Shown: positions 61,871 to 64,000 of the stretch, in pieces
Position numbering within the stretch: the first letter of the stretch is position 1
Layout: the number at the start of each line of letters is the position of its first letter
NCBI GenBank assembly: GCA_938084685.1
Contig: CALKGE010000001.1
Coordinates: 434,001 to 498,000 of the forward strand
DNA from: an uncultured Pirellulaceae bacterium
GTDB taxonomy: Bacteria; Planctomycetota; Planctomycetia; Pirellulales; Pirellulaceae
Length of the DNA stretch: 64,000 nucleotides
Direction: 5' to 3'
Position numbers and translations under genes: made by a program
Notes under the pieces: model-generated
Databases searched by the model: none
The model's input: the letters and a program-made list of their open reading frames with translations, nothing else
Told to the model about the DNA's origin: nothing

Positions 61871-62419
61871 GTGTTGCCTGATTACAAAGGACGACGAAAG
61901 TTGGCAGATAAAGAACTACTCTTTGATCTCGATTCGATCGATTTAAATCAATCCATCGCAGACATTGAAGAAATCCGTTCGTTTAATCCTCAGCGTTTTG
62001 AAATGGAACAGTTGTCAGGCGTTCTGTATCAGAGTCTGGAAGAGGGTGTGGCGGTGGCCTACAAGGACATCACCGAAGATGACTTTTGGACTCGGGGACA
62101 CATGCCCAACATGCCATTGATGCCAGGCGTGATCATGCTGGAGGCTTGTGCTCAGGCCTGCAGTTACTTCTGTCAGAAGAATGATATCCTGGGAGCAGAT
62201 ATGCTCGGGTTCGGTGGTCTTGATGAAGTGCGTTTTCGTGATCCGGTCACTCCTGGTGATCGTCTGATCGTCATCTGCAGGCTGATCAAAGCCCGCCGAA
62301 ATCGCATGGTTATTTGTAAGTTCCAGGGGGTCGTCAATGGCAGCCTGGCCGTGGAAGGTGTTCTTCGCGGTATTCCAATTCCCACAGAGCAGTTACAAGC
62401 TGCTTTAAATTCCAAGTAA
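61871..62419 (+). CDS. fabZ: FabZ-type 3-hydroxyacyl-ACP dehydratase
   Basis: The 182-residue hotdog protein carries the FabZ helix motif RGHMPNMPLMPGVIMLEACAQ with the active-site histidine and glutamate, and later GFGGLDEVRFRDPVTPGD. It dehydrates 3-hydroxyacyl-ACP in fatty acid elongation. About 40 residues precede the hotdog core (LFDLDSIDLNQSIADIEEIRSFNPQRFEM), longer than most FabZ. The start is GTG at 61871 (AGGA 8 bases before) or TTG at 61901 (AAGGA before); both are plausible. It is probably co-transcribed with trmB, 29 bases downstream. Confidence 0.87.
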   Translation: MLPDYKGRRKLADKELLFDLDSIDLNQSIADIEEIRSFNPQRFEMEQLSGVLYQSLEEGVAVAYKDITEDDFWTRGHMPNMPLMPGVIMLEACAQACSYFCQKNDILGADMLGFGGLDEVRFRDPVTPGDRLIVICRLIKARRNRMVICKFQGVVNGSLAVEGVLRGIPIPTEQLQAALNSK

Positions 62420-62448
62420 TGCTGCTCGGTTCAGCCTGCTGAATTCTC

Positions 62449-63093
62449 ATGGGTCGTCGCGCACTACCAAAACTCAACCCCTCGTTGGAGTATTCGGCCT
62501 ATTACGGTGAGATTGGCAGTTTACCTGATGACTGGGATGTCAGTTCGATTTTTGATCCGGCGGTTCCGCTGGAAGTAGAACTGGGAAGTGGTAAAGGGTT
62601 GTTCATGACAACCGCTGCGGGTCTGCATCCCGAGCGTAATTATCTGGGGATTGAGATTCGCAAGAAGTACGCTCATTATTGTGCAGCCAAATTATCTGAG
62701 GCTGGTCGCGACAACGCCTACATGCTTCAGGGTGATGGATTGTTATTCTTCAGCAAGTACCTGCAGGACAAGTCTGTTGACGATGTGCACGTTTATTTCC
62801 CCGATCCCTGGTGGAAGTCCAAGCACCGTAAACGACGCGTGCTGAATTCATCCTTTCTGGAAGATGTCGTACGCGTGTTAAAGGACGAAGGCCGCTTTCA
62901 TTTCTGGACAGACGTTGAGGAGTATTTTCACTCAACGCTTGAATTGCTACGCGATTTTCCCATGCTGGAAGGCCCATTGGATGTCGAGCCGCGACCGGCT
63001 GAACATGACATGGACTATCAGACACATTACGAACGTCGCACTCGACGTTACGAACGACCGGTTTATCGCAGTCTGTATCTACTGCGTCGCTAG
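62449..63093 (+). CDS. trmB: tRNA (guanine-46-N7)-methyltransferase
   Basis: It forms m7G46 in tRNA using SAM. The 214-residue protein has the SAM motif VELGSGKGLFM, IEIRKKYAHYCAAKL, and the family signature VHVYFPDPWWKSKHRKRR, then FHFWTDVEEYF. All are TrmB hallmarks. It is the last gene of the plus-strand unit and convergent with purF over 13 bases. Confidence 0.95.
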   Translation: MGRRALPKLNPSLEYSAYYGEIGSLPDDWDVSSIFDPAVPLEVELGSGKGLFMTTAAGLHPERNYLGIEIRKKYAHYCAAKLSEAGRDNAYMLQGDGLLFFSKYLQDKSVDDVHVYFPDPWWKSKHRKRRVLNSSFLEDVVRVLKDEGRFHFWTDVEEYFHSTLELLRDFPMLEGPLDVEPRPAEHDMDYQTHYERRTRRYERPVYRSLYLLRR

Positions 63094-63106
63094 CGGGCAG
63101 GGGCAA

Positions 63107-64000
63107 TTAGTAAGCCCGTGCGTCGTTCTTTTCCATGAAGTTGATAAAAGACCGGTTGGCCACCCAGTTTCCTCCTGGGGTGGGATAATCCCCAGTAAAG
63201 TACCAATCCCCTGTGTGGTTTGGGCAGGCAGTGTGCAGTCCTTCGATGGACTGGTAGAGGATTTCGACTTCGGCATTCATGTCCGGTGGAGTGAGTATTT
63301 GAGCGATCCGCTGGGAAATTTCTTCCGGCGAGAAAGGTTGAAACAGTCGGTTGACATGATTTACGGTCTGGGCTCTTGGTTGCTGTTCTTCCTGCAGGCA
63401 GGCTTGGTATATGTCATCAAGGATATGCGTGTCACCCCGTTCACGAATCAATTCAACCGCCGCTTCGAAGGCTACAAAATCTGCCATCTTTGACATGTCG
63501 ATTCCATAACAGTCGGGAAACCGGATCTGGGGAGAAGAAGAGACGATAATAACTTTCTTCATTCCCAGGCGATCCAGAATTCGCAGGATGCTGGTTCGTA
63601 ACGTGGTCCCGCGGACGATGGAGTCATCGAGTACAACGAGCGTGTCCTGTGGGCCGACAATTCCATAGGTCGTGTCATAGACTTTGGCGACCAGGTCTTC
63701 GCGATCTGCGTCTGCAGTGATAAAGGTGCGCAACTTGGCATCTTTGGTCATCAGTTTTTCGACGCGTGGTTGTACGCTCAGCAGGTGATCGATTTCAGAC
63801 TGGTCCGCACCCTCGCTGATGGATTTGGCGACTTTCTGCATAACGTATTTACGAATCCCTTCCACCATGCCGTAGAACGCTGTTTCCGCAGTGTTGGGAA
63901 TATAGGAGAAGACCGTATGTTCCAGATCGTAATTAACTTTTTCAAGTACGCTTTCAGCCAGTGAGCTGCCCAGCTCTTTCCGTTCCCGATAGATATCGCT
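63107..64000 (-). CDS. purF: Amidophosphoribosyltransferase, C-terminal part (runs off right edge)
   Basis: The frame is open from 64000, so the true start lies outside; the track start at 63868 is internal. About 298 C-terminal residues are visible. The PRPP-binding block VVLDDSIVRGTTL and SSSPQIRFPDCYGIDMSK match PurF, and upstream ERKELGSSLAES and FSYIPNTAETAFYG fit the linker. It makes phosphoribosylamine from PRPP and glutamine, the first step of purine synthesis. The glutaminase domain with the N-terminal cysteine is not visible. Confidence 0.9.
   Translation of the reverse strand, partial: SDIYRERKELGSSLAESVLEKVNYDLEHTVFSYIPNTAETAFYGMVEGIRKYVMQKVAKSISEGADQSEIDHLLSVQPRVEKLMTKDAKLRTFITADADREDLVAKVYDTTYGIVGPQDTLVVLDDSIVRGTTLRTSILRILDRLGMKKVIIVSSSPQIRFPDCYGIDMSKMADFVAFEAAVELIRERGDTHILDDIYQACLQEEQQPRAQTVNHVNRLFQPFSPEEISQRIAQILTPPDMNAEVEILYQSIEGLHTACPNHTGDWYFTGDYPTPGGNWVANRSFINFMEKNDARAY

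Noticed and set aside
1-64000. CRISPR arrays, tRNA genes and insertion sequences
   Set aside because: No direct-repeat arrays, cloverleaf-like segments, transposase genes or target-site duplications were noticed in reading.

Overview
The window looks like a chromosomal segment of a planctomycete, most likely class Planctomycetia. The evidence is a secreted DUF1549/DUF1553 protein, cytochrome-type PSCyt1 domains, a DUF1080 protein, and bacterial formylmethanofuran dehydrogenase genes. A squalene-hopene cyclase family gene, weak Shine-Dalgarno sites and several GTG/TTG starts fit the same group. This is inference from gene content; no rRNA or other phylogenetic marker set is present. I saw no tRNA, rRNA, CRISPR array, transposase, integrase or phage gene. 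Both ends cut through genes: glnE at the left and purF at the right.

Layout. 1-4.9 kb (minus): glnE (5' part), bioD, aroE, a methyltransferase and a secreted esterase. 5.0-11.8 kb (plus): a secreted pre-peptidase-domain protein, a DUF1549/DUF1553 protein, a cytochrome/WD40 protein and a small hydrolase. 11.7-13.8 kb (minus): aldehyde:ferredoxin oxidoreductase overlapping a MoaD-like gene. 14-19 kb: DUF1080 protein, VOC protein, vWA lipoprotein with a tiny partner, and two tandem purine nucleoside phosphorylases.

19.4-28.3 kb is a one-carbon and Mo/W-cofactor island. fwdD, fwdB, fwdA and fwdC are on the plus strand; dinB-like, mobA, a MoeA-substrate-binding-protein fusion and a second moeA lie between and after them on the minus strand. 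FwdB keeps its cysteines and FwdD is present, so a real metal-dependent formylmethanofuran dehydrogenase is plausible. The minus-strand run continues upstream as trpD, MFS, a hydroxyisobutyrate-dehydrogenase-like gene and a short Hsp70.

33-50 kb: nucleoside hydrolase, DksA-like protein, HtrA protease, class III aminotransferase, Gfo/Idh oxidoreductase, divergent queE/queF, sugar isomerase, a duplicated DMT-like membrane protein, and an operon of thioesterase, terpenoid-cyclase-like protein, ABC exporter pair and LmbE deacetylase. rpsR stands alone with its own leader and terminator.

50.3-61.5 kb (minus) ends with a sodium:solute symporter plus DUF3311 partner. Before it lies a tight six-gene run: radical SAM, zinc-ribbon/TPR protein, squalene-hopene cyclase family, DUF116-polyprenyl synthase fusion, chorismate-lyase-like, and a frameshifted flavin halogenase-like gene. 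I consider this run the best candidate for an undescribed isoprenoid/aromatic pathway. 61.7-64 kb: a 32-residue basic protein missed by the ORF track, a FabZ-like dehydratase, trmB and partial purF.
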